Assembly: GCA_011390515.1 (NCBI GenBank)
Contig: JAABSJ010000030.1
Span: 1-37,674, forward strand
Reading direction: 5' to 3'
Length of the DNA stretch: 37,674 nucleotides
From: Oscillatoria sp.
Lineage (GTDB): Bacteria > Cyanobacteriota > Cyanobacteriia > Cyanobacteriales > Laspinemataceae
The stretch's first letter is position 1. Each line of letters begins with the position of its first letter. The notes under the pieces were generated by a model that worked only from the letters and a program-made list of their open reading frames with translations, did not search any database and had not been told where the DNA came from. Shown piece by piece: positions 17,301-25,364 of this stretch. The translations under genes and the position numbers were made by a program.

Positions 17301-17451
17301 GGAGTTGTTTAATGACACAGGGGCGTGGTTGGTCCGGCTGTTGTCGGTCTTCAGCCAGATAGAGTTTACCAAAAGCACCTCGCTTGAGGTCTTTGATGAG
17401 TTGGTAGCGCCCTTGGATGAGCTGTCCGGTCATGGCGTTCATCAGTTGCAT
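14311..17451 (-). CDS. tandem (pseudo)kinase-TPR membrane protein
   Basis: A 1046-residue protein. Domain order: Ser/Thr kinase-like domain 1 (about 10-275), kinase-like domain 2 (about 285-550), Pro/Gly linker, one transmembrane segment (about 617-637, WPILAVVALMGTAGVAIAVS), then ten or more TPR units to the C-terminus. Domain 1 keeps the glycine loop (KRGAFGKLYL), the VIK lysine and DFG (Asp165), but its HRD motif reads HRN (Asn146). Domain 2 has lost the glycine loop (AERRFSKTFL), the lysine (Glu320 in CTVEQI) and the DFG aspartate (NFG, Asn437), while keeping Asp418. It may therefore act as a scaffold or ATP sensor rather than a kinase. Start ATG 17451 is near the kinase fold; the frame is open to 17709 and ATG 17433 is also possible. 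TPRs suggest protein binding, probably on the far side of the membrane. Confidence 0.85.
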   Translation of the reverse strand: MQLMNAMTGQLIQGRYQLIKDLKRGAFGKLYLAEDRQQPDQPRPCVIKQLQPNLSNPTLLTEARGRLQREIEVMQKLSAHPLIPGILDGFEEEQKFYIVEEFIPGQDLSQEIIRGNRWSEGLVMALLHQVLEVLAFIHQHSVIHRNIKPSNLIRRTGDRKIIPVDFGSFKEIETLAITPQGQVGTAAIGTPGYVPIEQLGGKPRFNSDIYALGMTAIQALTGVPPRELERDPKTGQTIWHHLAPVNPKLAKILDKMVRSDYQDRYQQATEVIADLRSLHEIGNVLDGRYQLVSLLAERRFSKTFLGEDLQRQEMPWCTVEQIKPVQQETFPWWEAKSFFDAEAQLLHRLGTHECIPTLLADFEQNGAFYLVQEQIEGQSLSHELIQGKKYEEKEAVALLQEVLETLAFVHEHHAIHLDLTPWSIFRRQSDGKLMVTNFGAVKQIGTLTIDQGQLTTSTAIGTPGYMPKEQMVGNPRPNSDIYALGAVALQALTGVRPDYLGTEPHTGELSWRKHVEVSDRFGAILDKMVRSYFRERYESAQEVLADLRALQEPVLAPFPEAVPVPMGADGSVSPQGPSDPPQADLGASPSGKAKAPIGATALAGVTQLSQKLPLNNPWPILAVVALMGTAGVAIAVSNSQQARQARQDSDQFIENASLLLESQDYLEALDQCDQAIGIKADYALAWKCRGDALYLLDRYESALVAYDNASRLEPKNARYWNNRGETLYQLQRYEEAVASHDRALELRRNDVNALKGRGLALLSLQRYDEALGNLDQALEVEPNDPQGWERKALVLDYLQRPQEADRAFERSLAAYDRLLASNPDDLNAWLERGRLLNQLQRQDEAIASFDRALEINPEFYIAWNAKGTTLYSASQFGEGLAAYDRALAIEPDFYKGWHNRGVLLSLGLGRYFEAIEAFDRALAIEESFHPAWRDRGLAQMELRRYAEAVTSFDQAVKLEPRDGKSWANRGVALNELRRYPDAIESFDQAIAAQTQDALVWTQRGIALESIERYNEALASYEKALEIQPNFSLALESRNWVLGKMGR

Positions 17452-17959
17452 AGCTTTAGATCTGCTGCGGCGGTTGAGTGAATAGTGTTCCGGGGCCAGA
17501 GGGCCCGGTTGTTCTGGAGTCTTGGGGGTGCGATCGCGAGGTTGAGATGATTTTTTAGACGGGTGGTACCCCTTCGCGGGTTTACAAAATCTGACAAAGA
17601 CCGGGAAAATCAAATCACGGATGCGATCGCCAAGGGGGTTTACAACCCCTGCAATGGGTTGAATAGGGGCCTTCGTTCGAGCGCTCCTGGCATTTTGAAG
17701 CACTTGCATTCAGGATAAACAGCTCTGGCACTAACAACACATCGATTGATTTCCATGCAAGCAATCCGTTGAACAACAAAGGTTTTTACAGCAAGAATCG
17801 CACCCTTTGAGAAACTAGCGTGGCGCGATCGCAAGCGATCGGACTTGCCATCGGCGAAAATATCTTCCTATCTTATCGGTTTCTCGTGCCCTGTCATCAA
17901 TAAAATCCAAAAATGTCTGGGATATTGGCAGGATTTACGGAATCTTTAAAGTTAAACCC

Positions 17960-17997
17960 TAAATGTAGAGGCGATTCTCGAATCGCCTCTACATTTA
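17960..17997. repeat. 18-bp perfect inverted repeat
   Basis: TAAATGTAGAGGCGATTC and its exact complement, separated by TC. This is a dispersed cyanobacterial palindrome type (TAGAGGCGATTC...). It lies in a gene-free stretch between the divergent kinase and ispG genes. Confidence 0.8.
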
Positions 17998-18020
17998 GCG
18001 GGAATTCTCAAAACCCTTGT

Positions 18021-18138
18021 AATACCAAATCCGGTTGTTACCCGTCGATTTTCGCTTTTAGCCCGCGCCTGAAGGGCTTTGTCCGCGAGTGTCCCACCCT
18101 TGAGGGTGTGGGTTTTTATAGACTTTGATAACCGAATT
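18021..18138 (-). repeat. CGGAATCCGGTTG-type element, diverged copy
   Basis: Begins AATACCAAATCCGGTTGTTA and ends GATAACCGAATTG, with internal TTAGCCCGCGCCTGAAGGGC and CACCCTTGAGGGTG hairpins. Same family as 2085-2211, in inverted orientation. Confidence 0.65.
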
Positions 18139-18431
18139 GCCTGTAAGTCCTGATGGGGTAAAACAAGGGCGCGTGACGGCAGGGGAGAATGCCTCAGTCT
18201 GTGGGTGAGGGCAGATTGAGGGAATTAAGGGAAGTTTTCTGTAAGGATTTTCCGCCAAATTGACCCAATTTATGGCAACCTGAAAAACATAACTCCAGAC
18301 TAGAACACCCCGGCGCGTCCATCGGCTGATCGAGAAGGGGTACGAGCCCCAAACCTAGAAGCCTGAATGCGATCGCCCCAGGACCTAATCAACCAACCTG
18401 CACAGCAACTATTAAGATTGCGATCGCCAGT
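18139..18431. other. ispG upstream region
   Basis: No gene seen in about 290 bp. HIP1 sites at 18369 and 18420; no clear promoter by eye. Confidence 0.35.
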
Positions 18432-19658
18432 ATGCAAACACTCCCGAACCCAACCACCGCCCAACCTACTGCCAATAACGCCCTGACGGACACCACCATC
18501 CACCGTCGCAAAACCCGCCCTGTTCCGGTAGGTAACATTACCATCGGAGGCGGTAACCCCGTGGTGGTCCAGTCCATGATTAACGAAGACACCTTAGATA
18601 TTGAGGGGTCCGTCGCCGGAATTCGCCGTCTCCATGAAATCGGCTGCGAAATTGTCCGAGTCACCGTCCCCAGTATGGCCCATGCCAAAGCCTTGGCGGA
18701 AATTAAGCAAAGACTGGCGCGGACCTATCAAATTGTTCCCCTGGTCGCTGATGTCCATCACAACGGCATGAAAATTGCCCTAGAAGTCGCCAAGCACGTG
18801 GATAAGGTCAGAATCAATCCCGGGCTGTATGTCTTTGAAAAACCGAGCCCCAACCGCACCGAATACACCCCCACCGAATTTGCAGAAATTGGGGAAAAAA
18901 TCCGGGAAACCCTCGAACCTTTGGTCATTTCTCTACGAGATCAAGGTAAATCTATGCGCATTGGGGTCAATCACGGGTCCCTAGCTGAACGGATGCTGTT
19001 TAGTTATGGAGATACTCCCGAGGGGATGGTGGAATCCGCCCTCGAATTTATCAGAATTTGTGAATCGTTAGACTTCCGCAATCTGGTCATTTCTATGAAA
19101 GCATCCCGAGTGCCGGTGATGCTGGCCGCCTATCGCCTGATGGCGCAGCGCATGGATCACTTAGGCATGGATTATCCCCTGCACCTCGGGGTCACCGAAG
19201 CGGGCGATGGAGAATATGGTCGGATTAAATCCACCGCAGGCATCGGCACCTTATTAGCGGAAGGGATTGGCGACACCATTCGCGTGTCCCTGACGGAAGC
19301 CCCAGAAAAAGAAATTCCCGTCTGTTACAGCATCTTACAAGCCCTGGGTCTGCGCAAGACGATGGTGGAATATGTGGCCTGTCCCTCTTGTGGTCGCACC
19401 CTCTTTAATTTAGAAGAGGTCCTCCATCAGGTCCGCGAAGCGACTAAACACCTGACGGGACTCGATATTGCTGTAATGGGTTGCATTGTCAATGGACCCG
19501 GAGAAATGGCCGATGCGGATTATGGTTATGTGGGTAAGCAACCGGGATATATTTCCCTCTATCGGGGTCGGGATGAGATTAAAAAGGTCCCGGAATCCCA
19601 AGGAGTTGAGGAGTTAATTAAGTTGATTCAAGCCGATGGGCGATGGGTTGATCCCTAG
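18432..19658 (+). CDS. ispG: 4-hydroxy-3-methylbut-2-enyl diphosphate synthase
   Basis: A 408-residue GcpE/IspG enzyme of the MEP isoprenoid pathway, converting MEcPP to HMBPP with a 4Fe-4S cluster (ferredoxin-dependent in cyanobacteria). Marks: [20 protein letters not shown] near the N-terminus, [40 protein letters not shown], and the cluster ligands CPSCGR (Cys317, Cys320) and GCIVNGPGE (Cys351, then Glu358). Length is typical of the two-domain bacterial/cyanobacterial type. ATG 18432 gives the usual short N-terminal lead ([10 protein letters not shown]). A 50-bp palindrome follows 39 bp after the stop and may end the transcript. Confidence 0.97.
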   Translation: MQTLPNPTTAQPTANNALTDTTIHRRKTRPVPVGNITIGGGNPVVVQSMINEDTLDIEGSVAGIRRLHEIGCEIVRVTVPSMAHAKALAEIKQRLARTYQIVPLVADVHHNGMKIALEVAKHVDKVRINPGLYVFEKPSPNRTEYTPTEFAEIGEKIRETLEPLVISLRDQGKSMRIGVNHGSLAERMLFSYGDTPEGMVESALEFIRICESLDFRNLVISMKASRVPVMLAAYRLMAQRMDHLGMDYPLHLGVTEAGDGEYGRIKSTAGIGTLLAEGIGDTIRVSLTEAPEKEIPVCYSILQALGLRKTMVEYVACPSCGRTLFNLEEVLHQVREATKHLTGLDIAVMGCIVNGPGEMADADYGYVGKQPGYISLYRGRDEIKKVPESQGVEELIKLIQADGRWVDP

Positions 19659-19696
19659 GGATGCAGAGGTAGGGATTGAACGAACTCTTTAGTATT

Positions 19697-19746
19697 GTAG
19701 GGTGGGCAATGCCCACCTTCATATCGGTGGGCATTGCCCACCCTAC
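19697..19746. repeat. 50-bp near-perfect hairpin, GTAGGGTGGGCA family
   Basis: A 21-bp arm (GTAGGGTGGGCAATGCCCAC and one more base) and its exact complement around an 8-nt loop. Each arm itself contains GGGCAATGCCC. A second, less perfect copy is at 21527-21577. Position after ispG allows a role in mRNA stability or termination. Confidence 0.9.
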
Positions 19747-20110
19747 TCCTAGGGCAAATTCGGCCTGCGATCGCCCCTTAACCCGGGCTTTAACAGAATC
19801 AGGCCGGTCTGTTACCTCAGCAAAGCCTGTGTTATCGTAGGGCTAGGGACAAACCTTATCCCTACAATCCTGACAATCCTCCATTCCTTATTTGAGCTGT
19901 TCCCGGCCCAGTGGGGAAAATAAAATCAGGGCAGGCGCTTTCTCGTCGGGTTAGTCATCTATCGTTCACTATCAACCCGGTGCTTTCCCTTCATTAACCC
20001 CCATCCCTTCCCTGTCGATTGCTTCCATCGTACTACCTTCTTTGTCGAAAGATAGAAGAGTCAACCGGGGTCGTCCTTAATCGTAGTTTTTCCTTCCTGA
20101 TTGAATATTT
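19747..20110. other. upstream region of the Ctp protease gene
   Basis: No gene recognised. It contains a small hairpin-rich stretch near 20025-20062 and T-rich DNA just before the start codon; no confident promoter. Confidence 0.35.
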
Positions 20111-21418
20111 ATGGTGATTACAAAACGCGGACTTATAGTAGGTGCAACAGCAGTAGCCTTAACTGCTGTTACGGTCACGGGGGCGGGACTTCATCTGTCC
20201 CAAAGTCAAGCATTTTTTCAAGAAAGTCCCAAAGAACTGGTAGACGAAGTTTGGCAAATTATTAACCGCAATTATGTGGATGCCACGTTTAACCAAGTGG
20301 ATTGGGAAACGGTTCGTCAAGATTATCTGAACCGACCTTATACCAATAAGGAGGAAGCTTACACCGCGATTCAAGAAATGCTGGACCAGTTGGGTGACCC
20401 CTACACCCGGTTTATGAATCCAGAAGAGTTCAAGAATATGCAGATTGATACTTCTGGAGAACTGACAGGGGTGGGGATTCAAATCTCCCAGGATGAAGAT
20501 ACGAAGCAACTGATCGTGATTTCTCCAATCGAGGATACACCGGCTTTCTCGATGGGAATTCAAGCTAGAGACGCCATCCTCCAGATTGACGGACAAAGTA
20601 CCGAAGGGATGGATATCAATGACGCAGTGTCCCTGATTCGGGGTCCCGTGGGCACTGAGGTGACCCTGACGATTGAACGGGTGCTTGACGAAGAACGCGG
20701 GACGAAAGAGACGAAAGATTATACGATTCGGCGCGAACGCATCGAACTCCATCCGGTCCGCTACAGCTATCAGGAAAGCCCGATGGGTGGGATCGGTTAC
20801 ATCCGTCTGACGAATTTTAACGCGATCGCTGCTGAAGAAATGCGCGACGCCATCCAGGACCTGGAAGGCCAAAATGTCTCCGGCTATATTCTGGATCTGA
20901 GGTCCAACCCCGGGGGTCTACTCCATGCCAGCATTGAAATCGCTCGGATGTGGCTCAATTCCGGCAGCATTGTCTCCACAGTAAACCGCATAGGAGAAAT
21001 GGACCGTCAGACGGCCAACGGACGCGCCCTGACGAATAAACCGTTAGTGGTTTTAGTGGATGGGGGTTCCGCTAGTGCCAGTGAAATTCTCTCTGGGGCC
21101 TTGCGAGACAATGAGCGTGCGGTCCTCGTCGGAACTAAAACTTTTGGCAAGGGTTTAGTGCAGTCGGTCCGTGGGTTGGGAGATGGATCCGGACTAGCGG
21201 TGACGATTGCCAAGTATCTCACCCCCAATGGCACGGATATCAACCACGAAGGGATTACTCCAGATGTGGCGATCGAACTCACTGAGGACCAACAAAAACT
21301 CTTACGGGGCGATCGCACCTTAATTGGTTCCCCCCAAGACCCTCAATACACGAAAGCAATGGAAGTCCTCCGCCAAGAAATTGCCACCGCCCGGGCTAGA
21401 AGGATCCCCGCCAACTAA
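20111..21418 (+). CDS. carboxyl-terminal processing protease (S41A)
   Basis: A 435-residue protein with an N-terminal signal/anchor (LIVGATAVALTAVTVTGAGL), the Ctp N-terminal helical part (ELVDEVWQIINRNYVDATFN), a PDZ domain (GVGIQISQDEDTKQLIVISP, MGIQARDAILQIDG, about 110-195) and an S41 protease core. The Ser nucleophile motif is GGSASASEILSGAL and the general-base Lys is in TFGKGLVQ. Lumenal/periplasmic Ctp proteases trim protein C-termini; CtpA matures photosystem II D1. Cyanobacteria carry three paralogues (CtpA, B, C); this one looks closer to CtpB/CtpC, but I cannot separate them by eye. A good intrinsic terminator lies at 21620-21663. Confidence 0.92.
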   Translation: MVITKRGLIVGATAVALTAVTVTGAGLHLSQSQAFFQESPKELVDEVWQIINRNYVDATFNQVDWETVRQDYLNRPYTNKEEAYTAIQEMLDQLGDPYTRFMNPEEFKNMQIDTSGELTGVGIQISQDEDTKQLIVISPIEDTPAFSMGIQARDAILQIDGQSTEGMDINDAVSLIRGPVGTEVTLTIERVLDEERGTKETKDYTIRRERIELHPVRYSYQESPMGGIGYIRLTNFNAIAAEEMRDAIQDLEGQNVSGYILDLRSNPGGLLHASIEIARMWLNSGSIVSTVNRIGEMDRQTANGRALTNKPLVVLVDGGSASASEILSGALRDNERAVLVGTKTFGKGLVQSVRGLGDGSGLAVTIAKYLTPNGTDINHEGITPDVAIELTEDQQKLLRGDRTLIGSPQDPQYTKAMEVLRQEIATARARRIPAN

Positions 21419-21445
21419 CTGAAATCGGTGAATTTGTCAGGGTTA

Positions 21446-21520
21446 TAGCGCTTATAATCTCCATAAGGTACAGCCCTCACCCCAAACCCCTCTCCCAGAA
21501 CGGGAGAGGGGCTTTGAAAA
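21446..21520 (+). mobile_element. TA-type MITE, left part only
   Basis: Starts TAGCGCTTATAATC after a TA dinucleotide (21444-21445) and continues CCATAAGGTACAG, then the CCCCTCTCCCAGAACGGGAG hairpin. The same body occurs at 24110-24190 and 31717-31823. The right end is missing and is replaced by the GTAGGGTGGGCA hairpin. Confidence 0.65.
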
Positions 21521-21526
21521 GCAATT

Positions 21527-21577
21527 GTAGGGTGGGCAGTACCCACCTTTCCCTACCCTGGGCAGTGCCCACCCTAC
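21527..21577. repeat. GTAGGGTGGGCA hairpin, copy 2
   Basis: Begins GTAGGGTGGGCAGTACCCAC and ends GGGCAGTGCCCACCCTAC; imperfect relative of 19697-19746. Followed at 21585-21609 by a lone end of the CGGAATCCGGTTG family (AACAACCGGATTTGGTATTA). Confidence 0.75.
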
Positions 21578-21619
21578 GTTTACTACTTTTAACAACCGGA
21601 TTTGGTATTAGAATGGTTA

Positions 21620-21663
21620 AATAAGACCCCCATCCCGTAAGATGAAAGGGTCTTATTTTTTTT
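21620..21663 (+). terminator. intrinsic terminator
   Basis: AATAAGACCC pairs with GGGTCTTATT (18-nt loop), followed by eight consecutive T's counted from the final pair. It separates the Ctp gene from the GTPase gene. Confidence 0.85.
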
Positions 21664-21766
21664 CTTGTATCCCTCAACGCAGTCTTTTCAGTTCTTGACG
21701 GGTGTTGAATCCTTCGCTGACCGCATCAAGAGGGGGGACGGAAACCCAGAATTATATTGCTCATAT

Positions 21767-23971
21767 ATGAATAACCACAGAACCGCACAAATTGCTCAGA
21801 TTGTCGAAAAACGTCGCCCTTTAGCCGACAAAATTAGTCGGGTTGAGGACAATTTGAGGTCCCTGGGGGCGGCCCTTCGGACCTTACAGGACCACCGCGA
21901 TCGCCTCCTGGATTCCGTGGAGGATGTGGCGATCGTCGGACATCTCCAAGACGTGGATTTTTGGAAAATTCAGGTGGAGATTGCCCGGGAATTAGAGGCA
22001 ACGGCGAAACTGAAAGCTCGATTTTCCCGGGATACCCTGAATATTGGTGTTGTCGGACGGGCTAGACAAGGGAAAAGTCGCCTCTTACAAAGTTTAACCG
22101 GACTGACGGCTTCGGAAATTCCCGATGGCGATCGCCAACATTGTACCGGCGTTTTGAGTACCATCTACCACAATCCCACCCTGGAAACTCACGGGGAAGT
22201 GTTCTTTCATAGTGAGCGATCGTTTTTAGACGAGGCGATCGGCCCCTATTACGACCAACTCCAGCTAGGACCAGCCCCCCAGTCCCTCGATGACTTCGCA
22301 AGGCAGTCTCTTCCACCCCTCCCTCGCGACCTCTACGGCGCACAAACCGGGGCAAAACACGAACATCTCCGGCGCTATCACACCCACCTGGACCAGTATC
22401 GGTCTCTCCTCCAGCAACCCTCCCCACGGCGGATTTCTCAAGGGGAAATTCGCGAATATGTCGCACAAGATACCCCCGATGGGCAGCGCGTCTTTTTCAA
22501 TTATCTGGCGGTGCGTCAAGTTAAAATTGTCTGCACCTTTCCCAATGGGGATGTGGGAACCATTGCCTTAGTGGATATGCCCGGATTAGGGGATACCGGC
22601 ATTGGCGATGAAGTGAGGCTAATTGAAACCCTCGGTCATGAGGTGGATTTTGTTTTATTTGTGAGAATGCCGAAATCCTCCGGGGATTATTGGGCTGATG
22701 TTGATGTCAAGCTGTACGACACTGCTGCTGCGGCATTAACCGAACTACCGATCGCCCTTTGGTCGATGATGATTCTCAACCAAACCCACAAGGGTTCTGG
22801 CAATGGGGATAATGGCAAAAACTGCCAAGATTTAGCCGAAACAATGGCCGAAAAACATCTGGAAGTGGTCAAAACCCTCACGGTGAATTGCGCCGATTCT
22901 GTTGCGGTGAATCAGCAGATTTTAGAGGGAGTTTTGGAGTATTTGATGGCTAAAATCACCGAACTGGATCGCCAATATGCGGCAGCCTGTCAAGACCGAC
23001 TCTTGCACCTGCGCGATCGCCTCGCTGCCGAATTGGTCAAGGCAAGGCAAGTCCTGGGCCAATCAGTCCAACGAGAGAGCGAATTTCCCCTATTTTTGCG
23101 GTTATTCGATGCCCTTTGGAATGACTTAACCCGGGGATTAGAGGGATTTTTGCGGGGGCTATCTCAGCAGCGAGAGGCGGAAGATGTGGAGTTTAAGAAG
23201 CAAGTCCAGAAGGCGATTGCCAATTGTCGCCAGGACCCGGGAATTCCCACTTTAGAGGAGATAGAAACTCGGCGCGATCGGGTGGGAGGATATCCCAATG
23301 CTTACTATCAATATTTGAATGAAATTAGAGCCCATTTGTCCCAACATTTTTTAACCTTAGATGATGGATTAAAGCAGGCGATCGAGCGAGTCAAGTCCCG
23401 ATTAGTCGATGTGCTCAGGGAACAGGGACGGTTAGGAAACCTTACGCCAGTTCGGGGGAGTGAATTTTTAGGCGTAATGGCGGAACAGTTACCGGAAGAT
23501 TTACAGAAACTCAACCTGGGGTTTAGAATCTTAGATGAATTTAATTTATCCTATCGCGGACTGATTCAACATCGGATTCGTCAGCAGTTGGATGGATTAA
23601 ATCCGGATAAGACGGGATTGAAATTATCCAATCAAGGAGTTTCGGCGTCTGAAGTTTTAAGCAATCTGAAAACCCTTCATGCGGAAGCCGTTTATAAGTG
23701 TGAAACTGCTTTGGAAGATTTGTTAATTGAACCGAATCAAGCGGCGTTTGCAATTGTTGAGGAATTTGTGGACCGGGTGTTGCGGGTGGAAGGGGTGAAA
23801 ACTGAATGGCAAATCTTTTTAGAACAAGTTCGGTCCGAGGTTTGGCAGGATGAATTTGACCGTTTAGGCAGTCGCGATCACCTCCGTCGAGAATGGTTAA
23901 CTGCCGTGGATACGGTAGAAGCGGGCAATCAATTGAAATTGATGCAATTTCTGCCCGGGAATAGCAGTTGA
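21767..23971 (+). CDS. dynamin-like large GTPase
   Basis: A 734-residue protein. N-terminal helices (1-85) are followed by a P-loop GTPase: G1 motif GRARQGKS at about 97-104, a probable switch Thr in DRQHCTGVLST, and G3 motif DMPGLGD at 270-276. The G4 motif is not standard. Residues 400-734 are mostly helical and charged, as in bacterial dynamin-like proteins and related septum/membrane-remodelling GTPases. No transmembrane segment is seen. The frame is open back to a TTG at 21665, but that part runs into the terminator, so ATG 21767 (MNNHRTAQIAQIVEKRRPLA) is chosen. Two further genes on the same strand, one also a GTPase, follow after 421 bp of repeats and a gene remnant. Role unknown; a membrane or conflict-system function is possible. 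Confidence 0.8.
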   Translation: MNNHRTAQIAQIVEKRRPLADKISRVEDNLRSLGAALRTLQDHRDRLLDSVEDVAIVGHLQDVDFWKIQVEIARELEATAKLKARFSRDTLNIGVVGRARQGKSRLLQSLTGLTASEIPDGDRQHCTGVLSTIYHNPTLETHGEVFFHSERSFLDEAIGPYYDQLQLGPAPQSLDDFARQSLPPLPRDLYGAQTGAKHEHLRRYHTHLDQYRSLLQQPSPRRISQGEIREYVAQDTPDGQRVFFNYLAVRQVKIVCTFPNGDVGTIALVDMPGLGDTGIGDEVRLIETLGHEVDFVLFVRMPKSSGDYWADVDVKLYDTAAAALTELPIALWSMMILNQTHKGSGNGDNGKNCQDLAETMAEKHLEVVKTLTVNCADSVAVNQQILEGVLEYLMAKITELDRQYAAACQDRLLHLRDRLAAELVKARQVLGQSVQRESEFPLFLRLFDALWNDLTRGLEGFLRGLSQQREAEDVEFKKQVQKAIANCRQDPGIPTLEEIETRRDRVGGYPNAYYQYLNEIRAHLSQHFLTLDDGLKQAIERVKSRLVDVLREQGRLGNLTPVRGSEFLGVMAEQLPEDLQKLNLGFRILDEFNLSYRGLIQHRIRQQLDGLNPDKTGLKLSNQGVSASEVLSNLKTLHAEAVYKCETALEDLLIEPNQAAFAIVEEFVDRVLRVEGVKTEWQIFLEQVRSEVWQDEFDRLGSRDHLRREWLTAVDTVEAGNQLKLMQFLPGNSS

Positions 23972-24190
23972 AACAGGCGGAATAAAGAGCAGGTTTAGGC
24001 TTCCAGCAGGGAGACAAAAACCCGGGTTTATAACCCAATTGATTAATGGTTAACAAAGAGTTTGGGAACTCCAAAAAATAAAATCCCAAAACCGTTCGTA
24101 GTGACTCCTTAAGGTACAGCCCTCACCCCAAACCCCTCTCCCCGAGGAGAGGGGCTTTGAAAAGTACATAATAAGGCCACCGAACCGCTA
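23972..24190. repeat. repeats between GTPase genes, including MITE right part
   Basis: Contains GGGAACTCCAAAAAATAAAA near 24063 (also near 1986). From about 24110 the body of the TA-type MITE follows: AAGGTACAGCCCTCACCCCA, the CCCCTCTCCCCGAGGAGAGG hairpin and GAACCGCTA ending at 24190. The left end of the MITE is not recognisable. Confidence 0.65.
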
Positions 24191-24191
24191 T

Positions 24192-24332
24192 AATCCTATT
24201 AGAGGGCAAGAAGTCGTTGTCACCCGACGGCGAATTAAAATTGATGAATCTTTGCCGATGAAGGCCGCTTATAGCGAGTTTATCGCCGGATTATTAGACA
24301 GTCAGGAGAGTTTAAAGGACAACTGCCTTTGA
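24192..24332 (+). pseudogene. short gene remnant
   Basis: An open frame directly after the MITE end, without a start codon, whose product includes RGQEVVVTRRRIKIDESLPM and AAYSEFIAGLLDSQESL before a TGA. It reads like the C-terminal part of a real protein cut off by the MITE. I cannot name the family. Confidence 0.4.
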
Positions 24333-24392
24333 TGCTGCTGACATAAAAGTAACTACAAAAACAATCAGGTCAACCCTAAAACCGAGAACATA

Positions 24393-25355
24393 ATGCAGGA
24401 ATTAAAAGTGACTATGCTAGGACCGAGTGGCGTGGGTAAAACCAGCCTTTTGACTGCCATGTATGAGCAATTTGAACGCAATATTGGACAAACCAATTTG
24501 CAACTCACGCCAGATTTAGAAAGTGCAGCATTGCTACAAGAACGATTAGCTGAACTGAAAACTCTGCCGGACAGTTTTGAAACGAAAGGATGGATGCAGA
24601 GTACGGAAGACCATAAATCTTTTATCTTTGAGTTGGGCAGAAGAGGGGCAATTCCCTCATTAACTCTGCATTTTCAAGATTATCCCGGAGAATATCTCGC
24701 CGCCAAAAGTTCGCGGGAAGAAAAGGAACGAGTGGAGACATTTGTGCGGGAATCGGCAGCGGTGGCGATCGCCATTGATACCCCTGCCTTAATGGAAAAA
24801 AACGGACAATGGCATGATACGGTCAATAAACCCCAACAAATTGCCAATTTATTTCAACGAGTCTATCGCGAATTAGAGTCTCCCCGCTTGGTGATTTTTG
24901 CCCCAGTACGCTGCGAAAAATACTTACAAGATGAGAAAAGCAGCGCGGAATTAGTCAGGCAGGTGCAAGCGGGGTATGCGAGGGTATTAGATTTATTGCG
25001 ATCGGAATCTTTACTCTCAAAAGTCGTGGTAATTGTGACGCCAGTTCAAACCGTCGGAACTGTGGTCTTTTCTCGGATTGAAATGCTGGATGGCAAACCG
25101 TTATTTATTTTCAGGAAAACCAGTCATGATGCTCAATATAATCCCCAAGATAGTGAACAACCTTTGCGCTATTTGTTGCGGTTTTTGCTCAGACTCCATT
25201 TGGACCGACGCAATTTAGGCTTGTTTAATTTTATCCGAGATTGGTTAGGATTGGATAATCACCTCAAAGATGCAGTCCGCGAATTTGCCAAGGGCTGTAA
25301 AAATACGGGGGCTTATGCGGTGTTGCAGGGTCAAAATTTGCTGAATATTGGATAG
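24393..25355 (+). CDS. P-loop GTPase (DO-GTPase/small GTPase-like)
   Basis: A 320-residue protein starting MQELKVTMLGPSGVGKTSLL: the G1 motif GPSGVGKT lies at residues 10-17. A long helical insert follows (42-70), then a G3-like strand HFQDYPGEYL with DYPG at 96-99. No clear NKxD is present; PVRCEKY or VTPVQTVG may take that place. The C-terminal third has an Arg/Leu-rich stretch (LLRFLLRLHLDRRNLGLFNF), possibly a membrane- or partner-binding helix. It resembles GTPases reported in prokaryotic conflict operons (DO-GTPase type), but that link is from memory and unverified. The next gene begins 9 bp after its stop with a good ribosome-binding site, so the two form an operon. Confidence 0.75.
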   Translation: MQELKVTMLGPSGVGKTSLLTAMYEQFERNIGQTNLQLTPDLESAALLQERLAELKTLPDSFETKGWMQSTEDHKSFIFELGRRGAIPSLTLHFQDYPGEYLAAKSSREEKERVETFVRESAAVAIAIDTPALMEKNGQWHDTVNKPQQIANLFQRVYRELESPRLVIFAPVRCEKYLQDEKSSAELVRQVQAGYARVLDLLRSESLLSKVVVIVTPVQTVGTVVFSRIEMLDGKPLFIFRKTSHDAQYNPQDSEQPLRYLLRFLLRLHLDRRNLGLFNFIRDWLGLDNHLKDAVREFAKGCKNTGAYAVLQGQNLLNIG

Positions 25356-25364
25356 GAGAATGTC

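Noticed and set aside
17640..17834. minus-strand frame upstream of the kinase and the 86-codon kinase extension to 17709
   Set aside because: No domain or ribosome-binding site; the extension is rich in Pro/Lys/Arg and lies outside the kinase fold.
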